From Comamonas sp. (lineage in GTDB: Bacteria; Pseudomonadota; Gammaproteobacteria; Burkholderiales; Burkholderiaceae_C), in NCBI GenBank assembly GCA_028690035.1, contig JAQVCA010000001.1, positions 95,940 to 159,939 of the forward strand: 64,000 bases of DNA. Reading direction: 5' to 3'. The notes below the pieces were generated by a model. That model was not told where the DNA came from. It did not search any database and saw only the letters and a program-made list of their open reading frames with translations. Made by a program: the position numbers and the translations under genes. This document shows positions 18,809 to 27,598 of the stretch, piece after piece (position 1 is the stretch's first letter; each line of letters begins with the position of its first letter).

Positions 18809-21800
18809 ATGTTGTCTCGCCTGATTGAGTTTTCCCTGCGCCAGCGTGCGCTGGTGCTGCTGGTGGTGCTGGCTTTGGCCGCTGCGGGCCTGGCCTCGTT
18901 CCTGAAGCTGCCCATCGATGCCTACCCGGACATCTCGCCCACCCAGGTCAAGCTGATCCTCAAAGCCCCCGGCATGACACCCGAAGAGGTGGAGTCGCGC
19001 GTCATCGCGCCGCTGGAAATGGAGCTGCTGGGCGTGCCCAAGGGGGTGATGCTGCGCTCTACCGCCAAATACGCGATTGCCGACATCACGCTGGACTTTG
19101 CCGAAGGCAGCGATATCTACTGGGCACGCCAACAAGTGGCCGAGCGCTACGCCAGCGTGTCGGACAACCTGCCCGAAGGGGTGAGCGGTGGCCTGGCGCC
19201 GATTTCCACCCCCCTGTCGGACGTTTTCATGTTCACCCTGGAAGGTGGCGGCCTGAGTCTGGATGAACGCCGCTCCCTGCTGGACTGGACGCTGCGCCCC
19301 GCCCTGCGCACCTTGCCGGGCGTGGCCGATGTCAACGTGCTGGGCGGTCAGGCCAAAAGCTTCACCGTCGTGCCCGACCGTGCGCGGCTGTCCGCTGCCG
19401 GGCTGAGCTTTGCCGACATCACCACCGCCATTGGCCAGAACAACCGCAACGATGGCGCAGGCCGCCTGGAAGCGGGCGAAAACACCCTGATCGTGCGCGC
19501 CGAGGGCGCCATTCGCCACCTGCAGGATTTGTCGCAGGTGGTGCTGCGCCCCGGCACCGCCACATCCCCCCCCACCTTGCTGGGCGATGTGGCCAGTGTG
19601 CGCACCGAGGGCTTGACGCGCTACGGCGCCGTCAGCCGCGATGGCACCGGCGAAACCGTGCAAGGCATTGTGGTGGCGCTGCGCGGTGCCGATGCCTCCA
19701 CCCTGGTGCAGGCCATTCGCACCCGCCTGGATGAGCTGGCCCCCAGCCTGCCGCCTGGCGTGAAGGTGGTGCCGTTTTACGACCGCAGCACGCTGATTGC
19801 CCGTGCCGTAGGCACCGTAGAAAGCGCGCTGCTGGAAGCCACGGCGCTGGTCATCGTGCTGCTGCTGCTGTTTTTGGGCGAATTGCGCGCCGCCTTGGTG
19901 GTGGCCCTGATGGTGCCCCTGGCGGCACTGGGCACGTTCTTGCTGATGCGCCTGACAGGCATGAGCGCCAATTTGATGAGCCTGGGCGGCCTGGCCATTG
20001 CCATCGGCATGCTGGTGGATGCGGCGGTGGTGGTGGTGGAAAACGCCGTCAGCCGCCTCGACCCCACCGCCCCAGGGGCGCAGCTGCCACGCCTGCACCG
20101 CATATTTGCAGCGGCGCGCGAGGTGGCCGTGCCCGTGGCCTCAGGCATTCTCATCATCTGTCTGACGTTTATGCCCTTGCTCACCCTGCAGGGGCTGGAA
20201 GGCAAGCTGTTTGTTCCGGTGGCCTTGACGATCGTGTTTGCGCTGGCGGTGTCGCTGCTGCTGTCGCTCACTTTGGTGCCGGTGCTGGCATCGCTGCTGC
20301 TCAAGGAGCATGCGCACCGTGAGCCTTGGGTCATGCGTGGCGCTCTGCGCCTGTACACACCGCTGCTGGAATCGGCACTGCGCCACCCACAGCGCGCATC
20401 GGCTGTGGCCCTGGCAGCGTTGGCACTGGGCGTGGCCGCCTACTTGGGCACCGGCAAAGCCTTTATGCCCACGATGGATGAGGGCGACATCCTGCTGCAG
20501 TTGCAAAAACCCCCATCCATCGGCTTGCAGCGTTCGCTGGAGATCGATTTGGCGGTGCAACGCGCTGTGGGCGCTGCCGTACCCGAGGTGCAGCACAGCA
20601 TTGCCCGAGTAGGCTCTGACGAGCTGGGCCTGGACCCCATGGGCCTGAACGAGACCGACATGTTCATGCAGCTGGCACCGCACCAAGAGTGGCGTGTGGC
20701 CGACAAAGAAGCCCTGAGCACTGAGATCCGCAAGGTGATGGAGGACTTCCCCGGCCTGGAGTTTGGCTTCACCCAACCCATCGAGATGCGCATTTCTGAA
20801 ATGCTCACCGGCAGCCGTGGCGATGTGGCCGTCAAACTGTTTGGCCCCGATTTGCACACCCTGGGCGACCTGGCCCAGCGCATGGCCGCCAGCATCGAGA
20901 AAGTGTCCGGCGCGCGCGATGTGCTCACCCAAGCCAGCGACACCGTGGAATACCTGCAGGTGCAGGTCGATACCCAGGCTGCGGGCCGCGCTGGCCTGGC
21001 TGTGACGCAGATTCAGGATGAGCTGCGCGCCCAACTGGAAGGCGTGCCTGCCGGTGTGGTGATTGAGCCCGACCGGCGCACCCCCATCGTGGTGCGTGGC
21101 GACGCCCAGCTGCGCACCTCGGCCGAGCGCTTTCAGGATCTGCGCCTGGCGCGTGGTGACCAAGGGGACATCCCGCTCACGGCCCTGGCCAGCATCGGTA
21201 TCACCGATGGCCCCGTGCTGGTGCGCCGCGAAAACGGCTCGCGCTTTGCCCTGATTCAAGCCAGCGTCAGCGGTCGCGATCTGGTTGGCTTTGTGGCCGA
21301 AGCCCGCGCCGCCGTCGCCCGCGATGTGCCCCTGCCCCCCGGCTACCGCGTGGAATGGGGTGGCCAGTTCGAGAACCAGCAGCGCGCCGCCGCCCGCCTG
21401 GGGCTGGTGGTGCCCGTGGCACTGGCGCTGATCTTTTTTGTGCTGTTCATGACCTTTGGCTCGGTACGCCAAGCCACGCTCATCTTGGGCAACGTGCCCT
21501 TTGCCATGGTCGGCGGCATGGCCGCGCTGTGGCTGTCCGGGCAGTACCTGTCGGTGCCCGCATCGGTCGGTTTCATCGCGCTGCTGGGGATTGCCGTGCT
21601 CAATGGCCTGGTGCTGGTGACGCACTTCAACCACCTGCACGCGCTGGGCTTGCCCATGGAGCAGGTGGTGCGCGAAGGCTCGCTGCGCCGCTTGCGTCCC
21701 GTGCTGATGACGGCCTCCATCACCGCTTTTGGCCTAGTACCCTTGCTGCTGGCCTCAGGCCCGGGCTCGGAAATCCAGCGACCCCTGGCGATTGTGGTGA

Positions 21801-21922
21801 TCGGAGGTCTGGTCAGCTCCACCGCGCTGACGCTGGTGCTGCTGCCCGTGCTGTACCGCCGTTTTGGTCAAACCCACGCCATCCCCTCCACGCCACATCT
21901 GTCCCAAGGAGGTGCCGCATGA
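18809..21922 (+). CDS. efflux RND transporter permease, heavy-metal (CusA/CzcA) type
   Basis: 1037 aa; MLSRLIEFSLRQRALVLLVVLALAAAGLASFLKLPIDAYPDISPTQVKLILKAPGMTPEEVESRVIAPLEMELLGVP; typical HME-RND. Confidence 0.92.
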   Translation: MLSRLIEFSLRQRALVLLVVLALAAAGLASFLKLPIDAYPDISPTQVKLILKAPGMTPEEVESRVIAPLEMELLGVPKGVMLRSTAKYAIADITLDFAEGSDIYWARQQVAERYASVSDNLPEGVSGGLAPISTPLSDVFMFTLEGGGLSLDERRSLLDWTLRPALRTLPGVADVNVLGGQAKSFTVVPDRARLSAAGLSFADITTAIGQNNRNDGAGRLEAGENTLIVRAEGAIRHLQDLSQVVLRPGTATSPPTLLGDVASVRTEGLTRYGAVSRDGTGETVQGIVVALRGADASTLVQAIRTRLDELAPSLPPGVKVVPFYDRSTLIARAVGTVESALLEATALVIVLLLLFLGELRAALVVALMVPLAALGTFLLMRLTGMSANLMSLGGLAIAIGMLVDAAVVVVENAVSRLDPTAPGAQLPRLHRIFAAAREVAVPVASGILIICLTFMPLLTLQGLEGKLFVPVALTIVFALAVSLLLSLTLVPVLASLLLKEHAHREPWVMRGALRLYTPLLESALRHPQRASAVALAALALGVAAYLGTGKAFMPTMDEGDILLQLQKPPSIGLQRSLEIDLAVQRAVGAAVPEVQHSIARVGSDELGLDPMGLNETDMFMQLAPHQEWRVADKEALSTEIRKVMEDFPGLEFGFTQPIEMRISEMLTGSRGDVAVKLFGPDLHTLGDLAQRMAASIEKVSGARDVLTQASDTVEYLQVQVDTQAAGRAGLAVTQIQDELRAQLEGVPAGVVIEPDRRTPIVVRGDAQLRTSAERFQDLRLARGDQGDIPLTALASIGITDGPVLVRRENGSRFALIQASVSGRDLVGFVAEARAAVARDVPLPPGYRVEWGGQFENQQRAAARLGLVVPVALALIFFVLFMTFGSVRQATLILGNVPFAMVGGMAALWLSGQYLSVPASVGFIALLGIAVLNGLVLVTHFNHLHALGLPMEQVVREGSLRRLRPVLMTASITAFGLVPLLLASGPGSEIQRPLAIVVIGGLVSSTALTLVLLPVLYRRFGQTHAIPSTPHLSQGGAA

Positions 21923-22278
21923 GCACATCCCAACACCCCAACCCCACCGATACCGCAACCAAGCCCCCCACGCATACCGAATGGGTGCGCCTGAATCTGG
22001 TCTTTCCCCCCGCTTTGGAGGACGCCATCACCGACACCCTGATTGCCGACCCTTCTCTGCCCGGCTTCACCTTGCTACAGGCCGAAGGGCACAGCAGCGA
22101 CTTTGCCAACGCCAGCATCCGCGAGCAGGTGCGTGGCCGCGTCGATAAGCGCCTGCTCTGGATTGTCACCGAACGCCAGCGCGTGGACGATCTGCTGGCC
22201 AGCTTGCGCCAACGCATCAGCTCGCGCGATGTGCGTTGGTGGCTGGAGCCTGTGCTGGCTGGAGGGCGATTGGTATGA
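21919..22278 (+). CDS. DUF3240 family protein
   Basis: VRLNLVFPPALEDAITDTLIADPSLPGFTLLQAEGHSSDFANASIREQVRGRVDKRLLWIVTERQRVDDLLASLRQRI; overlaps permease stop (ATGA). Confidence 0.8.
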   Translation: MSTSQHPNPTDTATKPPTHTEWVRLNLVFPPALEDAITDTLIADPSLPGFTLLQAEGHSSDFANASIREQVRGRVDKRLLWIVTERQRVDDLLASLRQRISSRDVRWWLEPVLAGGRLV

Positions 22279-23573
22279 AGCTTTTCCCTTCCTTGCATGC
22301 CCTGGCGCTGGCCTGTGCCGCTGGCTGCGCCGCTGGATCGGCCCTGGCGCAAGACGCCACCGCCCCTTGGCTACCGGCCCCAGCCCAAGTTGCCGCAGCC
22401 CTGCAAGCACAGCCCGTGGTGCGCGCAGCGGCCGAGCGTGTGCAGGCGGCCAGCGCCACCCAACGCGCCCTGGAGGTGGGCAGCCACGAGCTGCAAGCCA
22501 ATGCAGGCGTACAGCAGCGCCATGTGCGCGATGAACAGCGGCGCTACCACGAATGGGAACTGGGCCTGAGCCGCACCCTGCGCCTGCCGCGCAAGGCGGC
22601 GCTGGATCGGCAGATTGGCGACGGCACCTACCACTTGGCCCGCTTGCGCCTGGAAGATGCCGAGCACCAAGTCGCCCGGCGCCTGCTCGATGCCTGGATG
22701 CACTGGCTGCGCTCCAGCGCCCTGGCCGACGAGACCGCCGCGCAAAGCCAGCTGCTGGAGCGTGAACGCGACGCTGTGGCGCAGCGTCTGGCGCTGGGCG
22801 ATGCCGCACAGCGCGATGTGGATGCCCTGGAAGCCGAGCGCGCCACCCAAGCCGCACAAGCCCTGATGGCCCGCGATGCCCAGGCTGCCGCACGCCACCT
22901 GCTCATCGTGGGCTTTGCCCCGATAGCCGTGCCCGATCAACCCGCCCCCCTACCCGATCCGACCGAGTGGCTGGATCACACCCCAGACTGGCGCGCACGC
23001 ATCCTCTCGGAAAGTGCCGAGGTGGCCATTGCCCGCAGCGCCAGTCGGCTGCAAGCACGCACCGCCGAACGGGCGCGGGCCGAGCGCACCCCAGACCCCA
23101 CGGTCGGGGTGCGCATCCTGTCCGACCGCGGCGGGCGCGAACGCACCGTGGGTGTGGTGCTGTCTGTGCCGCTGGGCACGGCGCACCGCAGTGCCATCGC
23201 CGCCACGGAAACCGCCAACGCCCATGCCACCGAGGCCGAAGCCGCCGACGTACTGCGCACCATTGAGCAAGAGTCTTGGCTGGCGGTGCAGACGGCGCAC
23301 AGCACACTCGCCCAGTGGCAAGCACTGCAGCAAGCCCTGGCCGCTCAGACCGCCGCCAGCCAGCGCACGCACAAAGCCTGGGAGTTGGGCGAAGCCTCCT
23401 TGAGCGAATACCTGCTGGCACTGCGCAATCTGCACCAAGCGCGCTTGGCAGAAACACAGGCCCGGGTGGATGCCTTGCAAGCGGCCTTGCGGGTGCGCAT
23501 CGATGCCCATGCCCTCTGGCATTCGGCCACCGGGCCCCAGGAGGGCGCACACGATTTATCTGAAAATAAATAA
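22275..23573 (+). CDS. TolC family outer membrane efflux protein (CusC/CzcC-like)
   Basis: Signal peptide MKLFPSLHALALACAAGCAAGSALAQ; long coiled-coil TolC-like protein completing the RND operon. Confidence 0.85.
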   Translation: MKLFPSLHALALACAAGCAAGSALAQDATAPWLPAPAQVAAALQAQPVVRAAAERVQAASATQRALEVGSHELQANAGVQQRHVRDEQRRYHEWELGLSRTLRLPRKAALDRQIGDGTYHLARLRLEDAEHQVARRLLDAWMHWLRSSALADETAAQSQLLERERDAVAQRLALGDAAQRDVDALEAERATQAAQALMARDAQAAARHLLIVGFAPIAVPDQPAPLPDPTEWLDHTPDWRARILSESAEVAIARSASRLQARTAERARAERTPDPTVGVRILSDRGGRERTVGVVLSVPLGTAHRSAIAATETANAHATEAEAADVLRTIEQESWLAVQTAHSTLAQWQALQQALAAQTAASQRTHKAWELGEASLSEYLLALRNLHQARLAETQARVDALQAALRVRIDAHALWHSATGPQEGAHDLSENK

Positions 23574-23744
23574 TATCGCTTGCGATAAATATAAAAATTA
23601 CGCATAATGAGCGCTTGCTTTTGCGACACTTGTCGCCCCGCTGGCCTGCAGAGCTGCAGCCAGCGTGGTTTCTCACAGCTCACGCAGCCGGTCTTGCAGA
23701 CACTGCGTTTTTGATTGCCTCACATTCCACCGATTTCCATCCCT

Positions 23745-23960
23745 ATGGGCCACTTCGTCGTCTCGCCCGCGACACACCCCACCGCTTGTGGCCGCTACAG
23801 TGCCTCCTTTGCCGTACACCGCGCCAAAGACAGCAGCCAGCGCCGCCGCCGTGTCTTTCGCTTTGATACGACGTTTGCCTCGCGCGAAGCCGCCCGCATT
23901 TTTGCCGTCACCCAGGGCTGGGTGCAGACCTGCATCTCGCCGGCTGCGGCATTCCAGTGA
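23745..23960 (+). CDS. small conserved hypothetical protein
   Basis: MGHFVVSPATHPTACGRYSASFAVHRAKDSSQRRRRVFRFDTTFASREAARIFAVTQGWVQTC; plausible composition, upstream of the RRM gene. Confidence 0.5.
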   Translation: MGHFVVSPATHPTACGRYSASFAVHRAKDSSQRRRRVFRFDTTFASREAARIFAVTQGWVQTCISPAAAFQ

Positions 23961-24048
23961 ACGCAGGTTTGCGTCTCACCCCCTCGAATCTCTCCTTATT
24001 TCCTTCGGCACGCCCCAACCTGCGCGCCACTTTTACAAAGATCCTCTC

Positions 24049-24399
24049 ATGAGCAGCAAAATCTATGTGGGCAACCTGCCCTACTCCGTGACCGACGCCA
24101 ACCTGGAAAGCAACTTTTCCGCCTTTGGCCCCGTCTCCTCCGCCAAGGTCATGATCGACCGCGACACCGGTCGCTCCAAAGGCTTTGGCTTTGTCGAAAT
24201 GGCTTCCGCTGAAGTCGCCCAAGCCGCCATTGATGGCCTGAATGGCGTCTCGGTCGATGGCCGCGCCATCGTCGTCAACCTGGCCCGTCCCCGTGAAGAG
24301 GGCCGCAGCGGCGGTGGTTACAACGACGGCGGCTACCGCTCCAGCAAACGCTCGGACGTGGGCTACGGCTCGGGCGGTTTTGGTGGTGGCCGCTACTAA
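24049..24399 (+). CDS. RNA recognition motif (RRM) RNA-binding protein with Gly-rich tail
   Basis: [54 protein letters not shown]2 IYVGNL and RNP1 KGFGFVEM. Confidence 0.93.
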   Translation: MSSKIYVGNLPYSVTDANLESNFSAFGPVSSAKVMIDRDTGRSKGFGFVEMASAEVAQAAIDGLNGVSVDGRAIVVNLARPREEGRSGGGYNDGGYRSSKRSDVGYGSGGFGGGRY

Positions 24400-24446
24400 A
24401 GCGCCCCCCGCCCGGCACGCGTTGCCTGGGTAAGTGCCCAAAGCAC

Positions 24447-24477
24447 AAAGACCGACTCCCTGGAGCCGGTCTTTTTT
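24447..24477 (+). terminator. Rho-independent terminator after RRM gene
   Basis: AAAGACCGACTCC-ct-GGAGCCGGTCTTTTTT. Confidence 0.85.
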
Positions 24478-24620
24478 CATGGCGCAAACACCCCGCGCAA
24501 GGCGGCGCACTAAAATTGCGCCCACCGACGATGGCCATCCTCCCATCGCTCTTGCATACAAAGGCACCCCGGGTGCCTTTTTTCTTATTGCCTTGCGCGT
24601 GTTTGCGCTTTTTATTTTTT

Positions 24621-26012
24621 ATGACCAGCTCCTCCAGCGCCCCCAAAGTCGGCTTCGTTTCCCTCGGATGCCCCAAAAACCTCACCGATTCGGAACTCAT
24701 CATCACCCAGCTCAGCGCCGAGGGCTACCAGACCGCGCGCAGCTTTGCCGGGGCCGATCTGGTCATCGTCAACACCTGCGGGTTCATTGACGATGCCGTC
24801 AAGGAAAGCCTGGACACCATTGGCGAGGCGCTGGCCGAAAACGGCAAGGTCATCGTCACCGGCTGCCTGGGCGCGCGCACCAACGAGGCGGGCAGCAACC
24901 TGATTGCCGACATCCACCCGCGCGTGCTCGCCGTCACCGGCCCCCATGCGGCGCAAGAGGTGATGGATGCCGTGCACCAGCACCTGCCCAAGCCGCACGA
25001 CCCGTTCATCGATCTGGTGCCCAACCTGCCCGGCGCGGTGGGTGAGGCGGGCATCAAGCTCACGCCGCGCCACTTTGCGTATTTGAAGATTTCCGAGGGC
25101 TGCAACCACCGCTGCACCTTCTGCATCATCCCCAGCATGCGCGGCGATCTGGTGTCGCGCCCGATTGGCGATGTGCTCAAGGAAGCCAAAGCGCTGTTTG
25201 CCGGGGGCGTCAAAGAGCTGCTCATCGTCAGCCAGGACACCTCGGCCTATGGCGTGGACATCAAGTACCGCACCGGCTTTTGGGATGGGCGCCCGGTCAA
25301 GACGCGCCTGTTCGAGCTGGTGCAAGAGCTGGGCCAGCTGGCGCGCGAATACGGTGCCTGGGTGCGCCTGCACTACGTGTATCCCTACCCCAGCGTGGAC
25401 GACATCCTGCCGCTGATGGCCCAGGGCCTGGTGCTGCCGTATCTGGATGTGCCGCTGCAGCACAGCCACCCCGATGTGCTCAAGCGCATGAAGCGCCCGG
25501 CCAGCGGCGAGAAAAACCTCGAACGCATCCAGCGCTGGCGCGAAATCTGCCCCGAGCTGGTGATCCGCTCCACCTTCATCGCCGGTTTCCCGGGCGAGAC
25601 CGAAGAAGAATTCCAGCACCTGCTCGATTTTGTGCGCGAAGCGCAAATCGACCGCGCAGGCTGCTTTGCCTACAGCGATGTCGAGGGCGCAGCAGCCAAC
25701 GCCCTGCCCGGCCAGCTGCCGCAAGCCGTGCGCGAAGAGCGCCGCGCGCGCTTCATGGCCGTGGCCGAAGCCGTGTCCACCGAGCGCCTGCAGCGGCGCG
25801 TGGGCCAGACGATGCAGGTGCTGGTCGATAAAGCGCACAGCCTGGGCAAAAAAGGCGGCATCGCCCGCAGCTGGGCCGATGCGCCCGAGATCGATGGTCT
25901 GGTGCATCTGCAGCCCATTGCCAAGGCCAGCCAGCAATACAAAGTGGGCGACATGCTCAAGGTGCGCATCACCGCCACCCAGGGGCACGATCTGGTGGGC
26001 GAGGTGGTGTAA
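24621..26012 (+). CDS. rimO: ribosomal protein uS12 methylthiotransferase RimO
   Basis: [23 protein letters not shown]...[23 protein letters not shown] radical-SAM methylthiotransferase. Confidence 0.96.
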   Translation: MTSSSSAPKVGFVSLGCPKNLTDSELIITQLSAEGYQTARSFAGADLVIVNTCGFIDDAVKESLDTIGEALAENGKVIVTGCLGARTNEAGSNLIADIHPRVLAVTGPHAAQEVMDAVHQHLPKPHDPFIDLVPNLPGAVGEAGIKLTPRHFAYLKISEGCNHRCTFCIIPSMRGDLVSRPIGDVLKEAKALFAGGVKELLIVSQDTSAYGVDIKYRTGFWDGRPVKTRLFELVQELGQLAREYGAWVRLHYVYPYPSVDDILPLMAQGLVLPYLDVPLQHSHPDVLKRMKRPASGEKNLERIQRWREICPELVIRSTFIAGFPGETEEEFQHLLDFVREAQIDRAGCFAYSDVEGAAANALPGQLPQAVREERRARFMAVAEAVSTERLQRRVGQTMQVLVDKAHSLGKKGGIARSWADAPEIDGLVHLQPIAKASQQYKVGDMLKVRITATQGHDLVGEVV

Positions 26013-26023
26013 CGCAGCGCGCT

Positions 26024-26122
26024 CTTAATTAAAGAGCTGCTTGCGCTTGTTCGATAACGGTTTCAGGTACAAAGATGCCTGAAACCGTTTTTTTATGTGC
26101 GCTAGCAGCTACTTTTTATAGA
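26024..26122. repeat. Two-armed dispersed repeat with internal hairpin/terminator
   Basis: agctgcttgcgcttg (26035-26049) ... gcgctagcagct (26099-26110); internal AACGGTTTCAGG...CCTGAAACCGTTTTTTT; between convergent rimO and ispF. Confidence 0.75.
26056..26094 (+). terminator. Rho-independent terminator hairpin inside the rimO/ispF repeat
   Basis: AACGGTTTCAGGtacaaagatgCCTGAAACCGTTTTTTT. Confidence 0.85.
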
Positions 26123-26603
26123 GCAGCGCCACGGCGCGCGCTTCCATGCTCTGGCGCTGGCCCACGGGGCCGAGCTTTTCTGCCGTCTTGGCCTTGACGT
26201 TGATTTGCCCCACATCCACGCCCAGCGCCTGGGCGATGGCTGCGCACATGGCCGGAATGTGCGGCGCCAGCTTGGGCGCCTGGGCGACGATGGTGCTGTC
26301 GATATTGATCACTTCATACCCGGCAGCGCGCACGCGGCGCATGGCCTCGGTGAGCAGCACCACCGAGCTGGCACCGTAGAACTGCGCGTCCGTATCCGGA
26401 AAATGGCGGCCAATGTCGCCCAGCGCGGCGGCGCCCACAATCGCGTCGGTGATGGCGTGCAGCAGCACATCGGCATCCGAATGGCCCAGCAGGCCGTGGT
26501 CGTGCGGCACCTGCACGCCGCCCAGCATCAAGGGGCGGCCGGGCACCAGGGCGTGAACATCCCAGCCCTCGCCCATGCGTAGATTCATCAGGTTCATCAC
26601 CAC
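26109..26603 (-). CDS. ispF: 2-C-methyl-D-erythritol 2,4-cyclodiphosphate synthase
   Basis: [61 protein letters not shown]. Confidence 0.95.
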   Translation of the reverse strand: MVMNLMNLRMGEGWDVHALVPGRPLMLGGVQVPHDHGLLGHSDADVLLHAITDAIVGAAALGDIGRHFPDTDAQFYGASSVVLLTEAMRRVRAAGYEVINIDSTIVAQAPKLAPHIPAMCAAIAQALGVDVGQINVKAKTAEKLGPVGQRQSMEARAVALLYKK

Positions 26604-26607
26604 TTCC

Positions 26608-26655
26608 TATGCATAAAAAAATAGCTGCCAGCGCTTGCTGGGCAAGCGTTTGCGG
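26608..26655. repeat. Dispersed repeat copy between ispF and ispD
   Basis: aaaaaaatagctgccagcgcttgctgggcaagcgtttgcgg. Confidence 0.6.
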
Positions 26656-26698
26656 CCTAAATAGTCCAAAATTTTTGGGATTAAAAAAGTTAGAAAAT

Positions 26699-27490
26699 TC
26701 AGAAAAATCGATTGCCTGGCTCAGGCACCACGGCGCTGCTGTGCGCAAAGCGCTGCGTGGTGGTGCTGCTGTGGCGGTAGGCCAGCACGGCGCTGGCCAG
26801 GGCAAAGTCCTCGGGGTAGGTGACCTTGAAGTTGTGCGCGCCGCCGGGCACCAGCTTGGGGCGGTGGCCCGCCGCTTCCATGGCGCTGGCCTCGTCGGTA
26901 GCGGCATCGCCCAGACGCTCCAGGGCCTGCAGCAGCGTGCCCAGGCGAAACATTTGCGGCGTCTGCGCCAGCCATTTGTCGCTGCGGTCCACCGTGGCCA
27001 CCACGCGCACGCCGCCTGCGCCGGTGACGGCGGTTTTGACGGTGTCGGGGATTTTGTGCGCCAGCAGGCCGCCCACGCTGTCGTCGGCACATTCACCCAT
27101 CAGCGCGCTGATCTGCGTGGCCGTGACCAGGCAGCGCGCGGCGTCGTGTACCAGCACCCAATCCTCAGCGTGCGCGCCGCGCTCCAGCAGGGCGCGCAGC
27201 GCGCCCATCACCGTCTGCGCGCGCGTGGCGCCGCCACAGGGCACGGTGAAGTAGCTGGGCGCGGGGTAGGCGTCCAAAAACGCATCGCCCGGTGCCACCG
27301 CCACCAGGGTGGCGCTCAGCTCGGGCACGGCGGCAAAGGCCATCAGGGTGTGCAGCACCAGGGGCTGGCCCAGCAGCGGCTGGTATTGCTTGGGCAGGCT
27401 GGGGTCGGCCATGCCCGGGGCAATGGCGCGCGAGCCGGTGCCCGCGCAGGGCAGAACCGCCCAAAAGCGTGTGGCAGAAGATTGCGTCAT
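26699..27490 (-). CDS. ispD: 2-C-methyl-D-erythritol 4-phosphate cytidylyltransferase
   Basis: FWAVLPCAGTGSRAIAPGMADPSLPKQYQPLLGQPLVLHTLMAF; adjacent ispF. Confidence 0.95.
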   Translation of the reverse strand: MTQSSATRFWAVLPCAGTGSRAIAPGMADPSLPKQYQPLLGQPLVLHTLMAFAAVPELSATLVAVAPGDAFLDAYPAPSYFTVPCGGATRAQTVMGALRALLERGAHAEDWVLVHDAARCLVTATQISALMGECADDSVGGLLAHKIPDTVKTAVTGAGGVRVVATVDRSDKWLAQTPQMFRLGTLLQALERLGDAATDEASAMEAAGHRPKLVPGGAHNFKVTYPEDFALASAVLAYRHSSTTTQRFAHSSAVVPEPGNRFF

Positions 27491-27598
27491 GGGCGGCATT
27501 CTAAAATCGCCCTCCCGTGCAATTTCTTTCGCACCCTGGGCCGCTGCGCACAGCGGCTGTTTTTGTTGGGGCTGCCGCCCGCTGTTTTGCCCGCCTTC

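Noticed and set aside
18242-21640. Long minus-strand ORFs (618 aa and 499 aa)
   Set aside because: Antisense to the RND adaptor and permease genes; low-complexity Q/H/G composition and no recognisable domain.
24612-25988. 458 aa minus-strand ORF
   Set aside because: Shadow of rimO.
26609-27598. N-terminal extension of the 1501 aa mfd ORF
   Set aside because: The extension is antisense to ispD and does not look like Mfd; the true start is MSLPRLTPGHKFSL at 27599.
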